From assembly GCA_902790595.1 (NCBI GenBank), contig CADASL010000003.1:62001-126000 (forward strand): 64,000 nucleotides of DNA, written 5' to 3'. Within the stretch, counting starts at the first letter, position 1; the number at the start of each line of letters is the position of its first letter. Below are positions 35,095-45,200 of this stretch, piece by piece. The stretch comes from an uncultured Bacteroidales bacterium. Lineage in GTDB: Bacteria; Bacteroidota; Bacteroidia; Bacteroidales; SZUA-534. Below the pieces are notes generated by a model. That model saw only the letters and a list, made by a program, of their open reading frames with translations. It did no database searches and was not told the origin of the DNA. The position numbers and the translations under genes are program-made.

Positions 35095-35124
35095 AGCCCG
35101 TCGTACTCACGACGGGCTTTTTTT
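35095..35124 (+). terminator. trp attenuator terminator
   Basis: AGCCCGTCGT (35095-35104), loop ACTC, ACGACGGGCT (35109-35118), then seven T. A perfect 10-bp stem just before trpB. As it lies inside the operon leader it should act as a conditional terminator. Confidence 0.85.
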
Positions 35125-35150
35125 ATGTCAATTTTTAATAAGAAAACAAT

Positions 35151-36338
35151 ATGAAGTACAATGTCGATGAAAACGGTTACTACGGTGAGTTTGGCGGCGC
35201 TTACGTGCCCGAGATTCTCTATCGCAACGTTAAAGATTTGAAAGCCAACTATCTGAAGATTATGGGCGAGCCCGATTTTCAGAAGGAACTGAACCAACTG
35301 CTGCACGACTATGTGGGCCGCCCCACGCCGCTCTATCAGGCCAAGCGGCTGTCGGAGGCGGTGGGCGCCAAGGTCTATCTGAAGCGCGAGGATCTGTGCC
35401 ACACGGGAGCGCACAAACTCAACAACGCTCTGGGGCAGATTCTGCTGGCGCGGCGGATGGGCAAGACGCGCATTGTGGCCGAGACGGGCGCTGGTCAGCA
35501 CGGAGTGGCAACGGCCACCGTCTGCGCGCTGATGAATATGGAGTGCGTGGTTTATATGGGCGAGACCGACGTCAAGCGGCAGTTTCTCAACGTGCAGCGA
35601 ATGAAGATGTTAGGTGCGAAGGTTGTTCCCGTGATGTCGGGCAACCGCACGCTGAAAGACGCCACCAACGAGGCCATTCGCGACTGGTGCTGCAATCCGC
35701 GCGACACCTTCTACATTATCGGCTCTGTTGTGGGCCCCGACCCATACCCCGATATGGTTGCCCGCTTCCAATCGGTTATCAGTGAGGAGATTAAGCGCCA
35801 ACTGAAGGAGCAGGAAGGCCGCGAGAATCCCGATTATCTGGTTGCCTGCGTGGGCGGCGGAAGCAATGCTGCTGGAACGTTCTACCACTATCTCGACGCC
35901 GACAACGTGAAACTCATTGCCGCCGAGGCCGCTGGTCTTGGCGTTGACACCGACAAGAGCGCCGCCACCATTCACCTGGGGCGCGTGGGTGTGCTGCACG
36001 GCAGCAAATCGCTGGTGATGCAGACCGACGACGGCCAAATCATTGAGCCATACTCAATTTCGGCTGGTCTCGACTACCCTGGCATTGGCCCGATGCACGC
36101 CCACCTGGCACGCTGCGGACGCTCGCAGGTGCTGGCCGTCACCGACCAACAGGCAATGGACGCCGCTCTGCAACTAACTCGCCTTGAGGGAATTATCCCC
36201 GCCATTGAGAGCGCGCACGCACTGGCCGCCTTGCAGCAAATCAAGTTCAAACCGACTGATGTGGTGGTGCTCACCGTGTCGGGACGCGGCGACAAGGATA
36301 TGAACACATTCTCGACTTATTTCGAAGGAAAAATCTAA
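35151..36338 (+). CDS. trpB: Tryptophan synthase beta subunit
   Basis: 395 residues, full length. It joins indole and serine to make tryptophan, using PLP bound to Lys89 in [19 protein letters not shown]. Other marks are [13 protein letters not shown] and the phosphate loop [10 protein letters not shown]. First structural gene of the operon, 26 bases after the attenuator, and 19 bases before trpE. In this order (B first, A last) the alpha subunit is encoded about 5 kb away at the end of the operon. Confidence 0.97.
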   Translation: MKYNVDENGYYGEFGGAYVPEILYRNVKDLKANYLKIMGEPDFQKELNQLLHDYVGRPTPLYQAKRLSEAVGAKVYLKREDLCHTGAHKLNNALGQILLARRMGKTRIVAETGAGQHGVATATVCALMNMECVVYMGETDVKRQFLNVQRMKMLGAKVVPVMSGNRTLKDATNEAIRDWCCNPRDTFYIIGSVVGPDPYPDMVARFQSVISEEIKRQLKEQEGRENPDYLVACVGGGSNAAGTFYHYLDADNVKLIAAEAAGLGVDTDKSAATIHLGRVGVLHGSKSLVMQTDDGQIIEPYSISAGLDYPGIGPMHAHLARCGRSQVLAVTDQQAMDAALQLTRLEGIIPAIESAHALAALQQIKFKPTDVVVLTVSGRGDKDMNTFSTYFEGKI

Positions 36339-36357
36339 AAATCAAATATTTACAATT

Positions 36358-37752
36358 ATGTACAACTACAAAATCAACTATCGTACAATGCTGGGTGACC
36401 TTCACACGCCTGTGAGCACCTATATGAAACTTCGCGACCTGTACTCGCAGAGCGCGCTGATGGAAAGTTCTGATTATCACGGAAGTGAGAACAACCGCTC
36501 ATTCATTGCCATTGGGCCGATGGCAAGCGTGCAGGTGAGCCACGGCAAGGCCATTATGACCTTCCCCGACCAAAAGCGCTCGGAGCACGAAATCGGCGGT
36601 CAGTATCGTGTGGATTCGGCCATAAATGAGTTCCTTAGCCAATTCAAAATTGAGGGCGACTACCGCCAATACTGCGGACTATACGGCTACACCACGTTCA
36701 ACGCCGTGCGCTACTTCGAGGGCATTGCCGTGAAGGACAGCACCGCCGACCGCAACGACGCGCCCGATATGTATTACATTCTGTATAAGTACGTTATCGT
36801 GTTCAACGACTTCCGCCACGAGATGCTGCTCATTGAACTTCTGGCCGATGGCGAGGAGAGCCAACTCGACCGCATTGAGTCGAAAATCAGCGGCGGACAC
36901 ATTGCCGAGTACGATTTCAGCCGTGTGGGCGACACCACAAGCACGCTCACCGACGACGAGCACAAGGCCAATATCCGCAAGGGTATCGCGCACTGCCTTC
37001 GCGGCGATGTGTTTCAGATTGTGCTTTCGCGACGCTTTGTGCAGAAGTTCAAAGGCGACGATTTCAAACTCTATCGCGCACTGCGCAGCATTAACCCGTC
37101 GCCCTACCTGTTCTATTTCGATTTCGGCGGATACCGCATTCTGGGCTCGTCGCCCGAGACTCACTGCCGCATAAGCGACGGCCGCGCCTACATTGACCCC
37201 ATTGCGGGAACCACCCGCCGCACGGGCAATCCGAAGGAGGATGAGGAACTGGCGTCGGCGCTGCTGGCCAACCCCAAGGAGAACGCCGAGCACGTGATGC
37301 TTGTCGACCTGGCCCGCAACGACCTGAGCCGCAACTGCTCGGGCGTGAAGGTCGATTTCTACAAGGAGACGCAGTACTACAGCCACGTTATCCACCTTGT
37401 GAGCCGCGTGAGCGGAACGCTGAAACCCGCCGCCGACCCCGTCCGCACGTTTATCGACACTTTCCCCGCAGGAACATTGAGCGGTGCGCCGAAAGTGCGT
37501 GCAATGCAGTTAATCAGCGAGATAGAGCCGCACAACCGCGGCGCTTACGGCGGCTGCATTGGCACAATCGGTCTCGACGGCTCGCTCAATCAGGCAATCA
37601 CAATCCGCACCTTTGTGAGCCGCAACAACGAACTGTGGTTCCAAGCGGGCGGCGGCATTGTGGCCCAATCGTCGGAAGAAGGCGAACTGCAGGAAGTCAA
37701 CAACAAGTTGGGCGCACTGAAAAAAGCCATTGAGATGGCGGAGAAACTGTAA
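36358..37752 (+). CDS. trpE: Anthranilate synthase component I
   Basis: 464 residues. With TrpG it turns chorismate and glutamine into anthranilate, the first step of the pathway. The N-terminal LMESSD (residues 36-41) is the feedback-inhibition 'LLES' site where tryptophan binds. The catalytic half has DPIAGTTRRTG, LVDLARNDLSRNC, GTLSGAPKVRAM and the ending GGGIVAQSSEEGELQEVNNK. A 169-base spacer of low-complexity words follows before trpG (37753-37921). Confidence 0.97.
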   Translation: MYNYKINYRTMLGDLHTPVSTYMKLRDLYSQSALMESSDYHGSENNRSFIAIGPMASVQVSHGKAIMTFPDQKRSEHEIGGQYRVDSAINEFLSQFKIEGDYRQYCGLYGYTTFNAVRYFEGIAVKDSTADRNDAPDMYYILYKYVIVFNDFRHEMLLIELLADGEESQLDRIESKISGGHIAEYDFSRVGDTTSTLTDDEHKANIRKGIAHCLRGDVFQIVLSRRFVQKFKGDDFKLYRALRSINPSPYLFYFDFGGYRILGSSPETHCRISDGRAYIDPIAGTTRRTGNPKEDEELASALLANPKENAEHVMLVDLARNDLSRNCSGVKVDFYKETQYYSHVIHLVSRVSGTLKPAADPVRTFIDTFPAGTLSGAPKVRAMQLISEIEPHNRGAYGGCIGTIGLDGSLNQAITIRTFVSRNNELWFQAGGGIVAQSSEEGELQEVNNKLGALKKAIEMAEKL

Positions 37753-37921
37753 GTTATAAGTGATAGTTAGGAATTAGGATTTAGAAATTTGGATTGAAAA
37801 GAGAAAGTTTAGAAGTTAAGAAGTTGAGAATGGTTAGTTATCTAAACAGCGAAGCAACTCACCTTCTCAACAGCGAAGCGACTCACCTTTTAGACGATTC
37901 ACCAATTAAACAACAGAGAAT

Positions 37922-38485
37922 ATGAAAGTTACAATTATAGACAATTACGATTCGTTCACCTACAACCTTTGCCAGATGATTGAGGAGGCGGGTGCCGATG
38001 TTACGGTTGTGCGAAACGACCAGTTTGAAATGAGCCAACTTGCTGATGCTGACAAGATTGTGCTGTCGCCAGGACCAGGCATTCCGTCGGAGGCGGGGCT
38101 GCTCACCGAAGTTATCAGAACCTACGCCGACAAAAAGCCGATTTTGGGCGTTTGCCTTGGCCACCAGGCCATTGGCGAGGTGTTCGGCTGCCAGTTGCGC
38201 AACCTGAGCAATGTTTTCCACGGCGTTCAGTCGCCCGTCGACATTGTTGCCGACGACTACCTTTTCAGCGGCCTGCCAAAGCAACTCATTGTTGGGCGTT
38301 ATCACTCGTGGGTGATTGATAGTGAGGGCTTTGCACCCGACCTTGTGATTACCGCCAAGAGCAAGGAAGGCAACATTATGGCCGTGCGCCACAAGGAGTT
38401 CGACGTGCACGGAATCCAGTTCCACCCCGAGTCGGTGCTCACACCAGGCGGGCGGAGAATTATCGAAAACTTTATAAACCATTAA
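37922..38485 (+). CDS. trpG: Anthranilate synthase component II (glutamine amidotransferase)
   Basis: 187 residues, a stand-alone class I amidotransferase. The triad is Cys78 (GVCLGHQAIGE), His168 and Glu170 (GIQFHPESVLT). It supplies ammonia to TrpE. In other genomes the same protein may also serve para-aminobenzoate synthesis. It is separate from trpD here, not fused, and 13 bases from it. Confidence 0.95.
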   Translation: MKVTIIDNYDSFTYNLCQMIEEAGADVTVVRNDQFEMSQLADADKIVLSPGPGIPSEAGLLTEVIRTYADKKPILGVCLGHQAIGEVFGCQLRNLSNVFHGVQSPVDIVADDYLFSGLPKQLIVGRYHSWVIDSEGFAPDLVITAKSKEGNIMAVRHKEFDVHGIQFHPESVLTPGGRRIIENFINH

Positions 38486-38498
38486 AAATCAACCGAAA

Positions 38499-39494
38499 AT
38501 GAAAGCGATATTAGAGAAATTGTTCAATCACGAGGTACTGACCCGTGGCGAGGCTAAAGAGTTGTTAATCAACATATCACAAGAAAAATACAAAGACAGC
38601 CAGATTGCCGCTCTGCTCACCGTTTACCGAATGCGCGACATTACCGTCGACGAGATTGTGGGTTACCGCGAGGCACTGATGCAGAGCCAGAACCCGTTGG
38701 ATTTCAGCGCGTTCAAGCCTATCGACATTGTGGGAACGGGCGGCGACGGCAAAAACACGTTCAACATTTCAACCTGCTCGTGCTTTGTGGTTGCAGGTGC
38801 GGGCTACAAGGTGGCCAAACACGGCAACTATGGCGCAACGTCGGTCAGCGGCGCCAGCAATGTGATTGAACTTCACGGAGTTAAGTTCACTTCCGACCAC
38901 TCGCAACTCACGCGCTCAATTGAGGAGTGCGGAATGGCCTATATGCACGCGCCCTTCTTCACGCCAGCAATGATGGCCGTCGGACCAGTGCGTAAAAGTC
39001 TGCAATTCAAGACAATATTCAACCTTTTGGGACCGCTCGTCAATCCGTGCCGCCCGCAAAACCAACTTCTCGGCACCGCCGACCTGACTCAAATGCGTCT
39101 CTATACCAATGTATATCAGACACTTGACATTAACTACGGCGTGGTGAACAGCCTTGACGGCTACGATGAGATTTCGCTCACGGGCGATTTCAAGGTGGCC
39201 ACCAACTCAACCGAAAAAATCTATACGCCAGAGAGTTACAACTTCAAGCGCGTGCAGATGAACGAAATTTTCGGCGGTCAGACGGCTGAGGAGGCAAAGG
39301 CAATTTTCGACAACGTGCTGATGGACAAAGCCACTGAGGCACAGAAGAATGTGGTGATTGCCAACGCAGGATTCGCCATTCACATTATCAATCAGCAGAA
39401 GAGCGTTGAGGATTGTATGGCCGAGGCCCGCGAGTCGATTGAGAGCGGCCGCGCACTTGCTACGCTGAAGAAATTTGTCGAGTTAAATTCTTGA
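38499..39494 (+). CDS. trpD: Anthranilate phosphoribosyltransferase
   Basis: 331 residues. It transfers phosphoribose from PRPP to anthranilate. The PRPP loop GTGGDGKNTFNIST and the KHGNYGATSVSGASNVIE segment are intact, as is the LGPLVNPCRP loop. The helical N-terminal domain (TRGEAKELLINI) is usual. After it comes a 66-base palindrome (39511) before trpC. Confidence 0.96.
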   Translation: MKAILEKLFNHEVLTRGEAKELLINISQEKYKDSQIAALLTVYRMRDITVDEIVGYREALMQSQNPLDFSAFKPIDIVGTGGDGKNTFNISTCSCFVVAGAGYKVAKHGNYGATSVSGASNVIELHGVKFTSDHSQLTRSIEECGMAYMHAPFFTPAMMAVGPVRKSLQFKTIFNLLGPLVNPCRPQNQLLGTADLTQMRLYTNVYQTLDINYGVVNSLDGYDEISLTGDFKVATNSTEKIYTPESYNFKRVQMNEIFGGQTAEEAKAIFDNVLMDKATEAQKNVVIANAGFAIHIINQQKSVEDCMAEARESIESGRALATLKKFVELNS

Positions 39495-39510
39495 AATTAA
39501 ATTCATTATC

Positions 39511-39576
39511 TCTAACCAAACGAACCCAAATAAAACCAAAAATGAATTGGGGTTAGTTTGGATAAGTTTGGTTAGA
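39511..39576. repeat. 66-base imperfect palindrome, copy 2
   Basis: Begins TCTAACCAAACGAACCCAAA and ends AAGTTTGGTTAGA. The inner arms read CCAAA and TTTGG, where copy 1 (34643) has CCGAA and TTCGG, so paired changes keep the stem. Placed between trpD and trpC. Confidence 0.65.
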
Positions 39577-39596
39577 AATAAATTATAATGGTGAAA

Positions 39597-40391
39597 ATGA
39601 ATATTCTCGATACAATCGTCACCAATAAGCGCATTGAGGTTGAAGGCCTGAAACAGACGGTTGCAACCAGCGTTTGGGAGTCGGCCGAAGGGTTCGCACG
39701 CAAGTGCACTTCGTTGAAAAACAGCCTTTTGCAATCGCCCACGGGCATTATTGCGGAGTTCAAGCGCCGCTCGCCGTCGAAGGGCGACATTAACGCCACG
39801 GCAGTGCCCGATGTGGTTGTGCCAGGCTACGCAAAGGCGGGAGCCAGCGGCGTGTCGATTCTGCAAGACGCAAAGTTCTTTGGCGGCGGCTCGCAGGATA
39901 TGATTGCCGCCCGTCCGCTCACTGCTATTCCGCTGTTATACAAGGAGTTCGTGATTGACGAGTACCAACTCTTGATGGCCAAAGGCTGCGGTGCCGACGC
40001 GGTGCTGCTCATTGCCGCCGTTCTGCCGCCCGACGCGTGCCGTCGCCTTGCGCGCGAGGCTCACCGTTTGGGCCTTGAGACACTGCTCGAACTGCACTCG
40101 CCCGACGAGACCGACCGTATTGGTGCCGACATTGATATGGTGGGAATCAACAACCGCAACCTGAAGACCTTTGAGGTTGATATTGAGGCGTCTATCAGGC
40201 TCTGCCACAGCATTCCCGACGAGTTTGTGAAGGTGTCGGAGAGCGGACTCTCGCGCCCCGAAACCGTTGTGGCGCTGCGCCGCGAGGGTTTCCGCGGTTT
40301 CCTGATGGGCGAGAATTTTATGAAAACCGCCAATCCGCCGCAAGCGCTTGAGAATTTCATTTGCGAGGTGAAGAATTTTAAGCACAAATAA
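39597..40391 (+). CDS. trpC: Indole-3-glycerol-phosphate synthase
   Basis: 264 residues from ATG 39597; an ATG at 39588 adds three residues. A TIM barrel with the family marks EFKRRSPSKGDI (substrate lysine), SILQDAKFFGGG, KEFVIDEYQL, GINNRNLKTFEVD and SESGLSRPE. It closes the indole ring from CdRP. Monofunctional: trpF is a separate gene. The 126-base gap to trpF contains a short hairpin (TGTCCGC/GCGGACA at 40437-40452). Confidence 0.95.
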   Translation: MNILDTIVTNKRIEVEGLKQTVATSVWESAEGFARKCTSLKNSLLQSPTGIIAEFKRRSPSKGDINATAVPDVVVPGYAKAGASGVSILQDAKFFGGGSQDMIAARPLTAIPLLYKEFVIDEYQLLMAKGCGADAVLLIAAVLPPDACRRLAREAHRLGLETLLELHSPDETDRIGADIDMVGINNRNLKTFEVDIEASIRLCHSIPDEFVKVSESGLSRPETVVALRREGFRGFLMGENFMKTANPPQALENFICEVKNFKHK

Positions 40392-40517
40392 CACTGATTT
40401 AAAATGATTTATACAGATTTATTCTTTCAATTCACTTGTCCGCCTGCGGACATTCGTAAGCAAGAATTAGTTAAATCTGTTTAATTCGGTGATAAATTTA
40501 ATTCGTTGATAAGCAAT

Positions 40518-41147
40518 ATGTTGATAAAAGTCTGCGGAATGCGCGATTCGGCAAATATTGAACAGGTTCGCAGCCTGAACCCCGATATGATTGGGCTGAT
40601 TTTCTACGCCCGTTCGCCGAGGTTTGTGGGCACTGAGCCGCTGCCGCACCTGACCGCCAGTTTCGCGCCCGCGCTCAAGGTGGGAGTGTTTGTAAATGAG
40701 ACGGTTGCGGCTGTTGCCGACATTGCCGCGCGGTTCCGTTTGAACGCTGTGCAACTTCACGGCAACGAGAGCCCTACCGAGTGCGCCGCCTTGCGCCAAA
40801 CGGGTTTGAAGGTTATTAAGGCGTTTGGCATTTCGTCGGCTGCCGATTTTGCGCAATGCGCTTCATATTCAGACTGTTGCGACCTGTTTTTGTTCGACAC
40901 GCGCACGGCGGGCTATGGTGGCGCGGGCGTCAAGTTCGATTGGAGCATTTTGACTGAATACAAGCAAGATACGCCGTTTCTGCTGAGTGGCGGAATCTCT
41001 GCCGACGATGCCGCCGACATTCGCTCAATCAGCCACCCGCAGTTGGCAGGTATCGACCTGAACAGCCGATTCGAGACCGCACCAGCACTGAAAGACGTGG
41101 CGAAACTGCGGAGGTTCATTGCGGATTTAACCACGGAAAACACTTAA
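40518..41147 (+). CDS. trpF: Phosphoribosylanthranilate isomerase
   Basis: 209 residues from ATG 40518; the upstream ATG at 40506 would add MISN. A TIM barrel beginning LIKVCGMRD (catalytic Cys), with LIFYARSPRFV, VQLHGNES, FDTRTAGYGGAGVKFDW (catalytic Asp) and LSGGISADDA. It isomerises PRA to CdRP. A 140-base spacer before trpA has ACACAGAT repeats and no gene. Confidence 0.95.
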   Translation: MLIKVCGMRDSANIEQVRSLNPDMIGLIFYARSPRFVGTEPLPHLTASFAPALKVGVFVNETVAAVADIAARFRLNAVQLHGNESPTECAALRQTGLKVIKAFGISSAADFAQCASYSDCCDLFLFDTRTAGYGGAGVKFDWSILTEYKQDTPFLLSGGISADDAADIRSISHPQLAGIDLNSRFETAPALKDVAKLRRFIADLTTENT

Positions 41148-41287
41148 TAATCGCACAGATAACACAGATGACACAGATTTATGACATAAGACAATTGACA
41201 ACAATTCTCGACTCAAATTCGTCCGTAGTCTGTAGTCTGATGTCCGAAGTCAAAAAACTAAACTCTAAACATTAAACATTTAACAAT

Positions 41288-42061
41288 ATGGACAGAATAG
41301 CAAAATTGTTTTCAGAGAAGAAAAACAACATTTTATCGGTGTACTTCACTGCGGGATTTCCCACGAAGGACAGCACCGCCGAAGTCATTCGCAGCCTGAC
41401 CGCCGCGGGTGTTGATATGATTGAGATTGGCGTGCCATTCTCTGACCCGATGGCCGACGGCCCTGTGATTCAGCACAGCAGCCAGTGCGCGCTCAACAAC
41501 GGAATGACGCAGACGCTGCTTTTCGAGCAATTGAAAGACATTCGCAAAGTAACTGATATTCCGCTGATTATGATGGGATATCTGAACACCGCAATGCAGT
41601 TCGGGTTCGAGAACTACTGCCGCAAGGCTGCCGAGGTTGGCGTTGACGGATTCATTATCCCCGACATTCCGCTCGAGGAGTACGAGTCGCACTACAAGCC
41701 CATTGCCGAGCGCTACGGCCTTAAATTCGTGCTGCTCGTAACCCCCGAAACCGACGAGGAGCGCGTCCGCCGTATCGACGACATTAGCACGGGCTTCGTC
41801 TATCTTGTTTCGTCGGCTTCGACAACAGGCGCCCAAAAGAGTTTCAACGACGAGAAGCAGGCCTACTTCAAACGCATTGCCGCTATGGGCCTGAAAAACC
41901 GCACTTTGGTGGGCTTCGGCGTATCAAACAAAGCCACTTTCGACGCTGCCTGCCAGTACTCGAGCGGCGCCATTGTGGGCAGCGCCTTCGTCAAGGCACT
42001 CGAGGCCGAGCCAACGGTTGAAAAGGCTGTTGCACGGCTGATTGAAGATTTGAAGAGTTGA
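41288..42061 (+). CDS. trpA: Tryptophan synthase alpha subunit
   Basis: 257 residues. It splits indole-3-glycerol phosphate and passes indole to TrpB. Catalytic Glu and Asp lie in MIEIGVPFSDPMADGPVIQ and in GFIIPDIPLEE; the phosphate site is GFGVSN and GSAFVKAL. The usual loop GLKFVLLVTPETDEERV and LVSSASTTGAQ are present. Last gene of the operon; a terminator follows at 42170. Confidence 0.96.
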   Translation: MDRIAKLFSEKKNNILSVYFTAGFPTKDSTAEVIRSLTAAGVDMIEIGVPFSDPMADGPVIQHSSQCALNNGMTQTLLFEQLKDIRKVTDIPLIMMGYLNTAMQFGFENYCRKAAEVGVDGFIIPDIPLEEYESHYKPIAERYGLKFVLLVTPETDEERVRRIDDISTGFVYLVSSASTTGAQKSFNDEKQAYFKRIAAMGLKNRTLVGFGVSNKATFDAACQYSSGAIVGSAFVKALEAEPTVEKAVARLIEDLKS

Positions 42062-42169
42062 AGATTGAAATGTCACTTAATTAGAAATTTATAGAATTTG
42101 ATTTCGAAAAATATTATTTCCATATTTTTCAGCAATTTCCGCATAATAAGGTATGTCATAAAAAACGAA

Positions 42170-42190
42170 GGGGCGAATTAAATTCGCCCC
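42170..42190. terminator. Terminator between trpA and the BspA-like gene
   Basis: GGGGCGAATT (42170-42179) and AATTCGCCCC (42181-42190), one base apart. The minus-strand side is followed by TTCGTTTTTT, so it ends the BspA-like transcript well; the plus-strand T-run is weak (TAACGTTTT). Confidence 0.7.
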
Positions 42191-42232
42191 TAACGTTTTA
42201 ACTAAACTATAAAAACCGATTTAAACCGGAAT

Positions 42233-45200
42233 TTATTCATTCACCATTACACGTTTTGCCTCATTGCCAACACGGACAACGTAAACACCCGAGCCGTTGA
42301 CACGGATTTCGGCGTTTTCGTCGCTTGATGTTGCCACCAATCGTCCCATTGCGTTGTAAACGAGGATTTCAGCGTCAGCGTTCTCAACCACGATGGTGTT
42401 TCTGTATGCGTAAATGTTCACGGCTACGGCAACCTCATCTTCAACAGCGGTGCCCGGGTCTTCCGGTTTCTCGCCATCTTTTGCAAAGATTGCGGTGATT
42501 GTCAGGTCAGAAGATACGGTTATTTTGCGCGGGTTGTCGGTGTTACCGTCGCTCCATTTTGCAAAGTAGCAGCCCGCAGCGGCCACGGCCGAGATGATGG
42601 CTTCTGTGCCAGCCTCATATACGGCCGTGCCTGTTGTAGTTCCGTATGCGGCGTTGTTTGCCACAACCACAATCATAAACGATGCAGGTGTTGAATTGTC
42701 AACCTCAAAAATGGCTGTCAGATTCAAGTGGTCGGTTACAACAACCTTGCGTGGGTTGGCAATGTTGTCATCGTTCCACTTCACAAAGCGGTAGCCCGCG
42801 TTGGCTGTGGCCGCAAGAGTGGCGGTGTCGCCGTAATTGTAAGTGGCAGTGCCTGTTACGCTGCCAAAGGCGGCGTTGTTGGCAATACCGACAACAGTGA
42901 ATTTCGTAGCACTGGCAACCTTCTCGAAGACGGCCGAGAGTGTCAAATCCGAGTCAACTATCTCGACGCGCGGGTTATCGGTGTTGTTGTCGCTCCACTT
43001 CACAAAGCGGTAGCCGGCGCTGGCAGTGGCCATAAGTCTTACCTCGTTGCCAGCCATATAGTTTCCTGAACCCGTAACAGTTCCCCACTCGGCATTGTTT
43101 GATGTGGCTTTGACAACAAACAGATTCGCGCCCATATGAACCGGACACTCGCTGATGTTCCAATTATCGTCCCAGCCAGAGTATTTCACTTTCGCCTGGC
43201 AGTAGATTTCAAGATTGATGCAGTCTTTGAATGCCGAAGCGCCTATAGAAGTAACACCTTTCGGGATGGTTATCGAGCTGAGTTCTATACAGTTCTCGAA
43301 GGCACTCTCGCCAATGCTCTTAACCGAATTTGGAATAGAAATCGAAGAAAGTGCGGTGCAGTTTTTGAACGCGTTGTCAGGAATTGTTGTAACCGAATCT
43401 CCGATGCTTACGGTTGTCAGCAGGCTCTTGTTGCTGAATACGCTACCAATAGCATTTGAATTGGTGACAAGTGTGGTGATGCTGTCGCACTTGTTGAAGG
43501 CATTTGTATTTATGAATGTTACAGAAGCCGGAATGGTAACCGTTTTCAGGCTGCTGCAATTGTAGAACGCATAACCGCTTATTGATTTGACACTTGAGCC
43601 AATGTAGGCGGAAGTAAGGCCAGTGCAATTACTAAAAGCACTTGAATTTATTTCGGTAACTGATTCGCCGATGCTGACAGAAGTGAGGCCTTCGCAATTT
43701 CTGAATACCTCACTTTCAATGCTTACTACAGGGTAAGTGGCCTTGCTTTCTGTTGAAACATCAATAACACTATAGTCGGTCTCTTCATAGGCAACCTCTC
43801 TGACGGTTATTTGCGTAGGAATCACAACAGTACCACCATCACCGGTATAGGCACGCAGTTTGGCAACAAATTCGTCATCGTCAACTTCGGTTATTGTATA
43901 AATCAAATCGCCAGTACGCCTTGTGCTCCAATAATAATCACCAGAATATCTCCAATAATTGTTCCATCCGGCAGGGCGGAAGAAAGGCTCACAATATATT
44001 ATTTTGGCGCTGATGGCATAATAGCCAACATTTGTCACATTATAAGGAATATAAATGGAATTCAATGTGTTGCACTTATAAAAAGCACCGCTTTCAATGG
44101 ATGTAACAGTACTTGGAACAGTGTAATCAACATTTTTATTATTACTTGCCGGATAGCATACCAGAGTTGTTTTGTCTTTGTTGAACAGAACGCCGTCAAC
44201 CGATGTGTAGTTGGCGTTTGCCGCATCAACATTTATTGTTTCCAATTTATTTGCTTCAACGAACGCGAGAGCCGCAATTCTTGCCACTGTGTTCGGGATA
44301 GTAATGGTTTTCAAATTGTTGCAATCCTCAAATGCAAGTTCCTTAATACCTGTAACCTTGTATGTCGTACCGCTGTATGTTACTGTTGAAGGTATTACAA
44401 TAGCCGTGTCGTTGTTCATATACTTAACCACATCAACACTGTCTTGTCCGGTGATGTAATATGCTAAGCAGTCTTTGCCAAACGATGCACCCCAACAACA
44501 GGTGCCGAGGCTGCTGTCCCAGTTCGAGCTGTTGTAAGAGCTGTAAGTGTACCAACCGCTTGGTTTTGAGCTTGCCTCACAATAGAAGAAAATGTTTCTG
44601 TTGTTGAACGCCTGACTGTTAATGATACTTACCGAATTAGGAATGTTCACATCTCTCAGCCCATCGCAGCTGTAAAACGCTTTCTCACCGATGGTTGTCA
44701 CAGAGTGCGGAATGTTTATGGTTGTCAGACTGTCGCAATTATAGAACGCACTTTGGTTGATATAATTGCAGTTGGCGTTTATGGTGCACGATGTTATGCC
44801 GCTTGATTTGGCATTCACTAACAACATATACGGGTTCTCGGCATTTCCCCAATATTTGGCATTGCCATATTCGTTATATTTCAGATTATTACAATTTGAG
44901 AACGCGTTGTCGCTGATGCTTCTTAGCATGGTGCCGATAGAGACTTGCTCCAGTTTGTCGCAGCTATAGAATACAGAGTTGCCGATGCTTATCAATCCGT
45001 TGCCTATGTTAACCGATTTCAAGCTGTCGCAGTCATAGAACACTTGCGTACCAAGATATACAACAGAATTTGGTATTATTACTGATGACAGTCTGTCGCA
45101 ATCATAAAATGCATTGTCACCGATGCCCCAAACTGAAGAGCCAATGGTTACAGAAGTCAGACTATCGCAATCTTGGAAAGCACCAGAATCAATTTCTTGA

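Noticed and set aside
36679..37395. A 238-codon minus-strand frame inside trpE
   Set aside because: trpE is complete and unmistakable; the antisense frame has no features of a protein.
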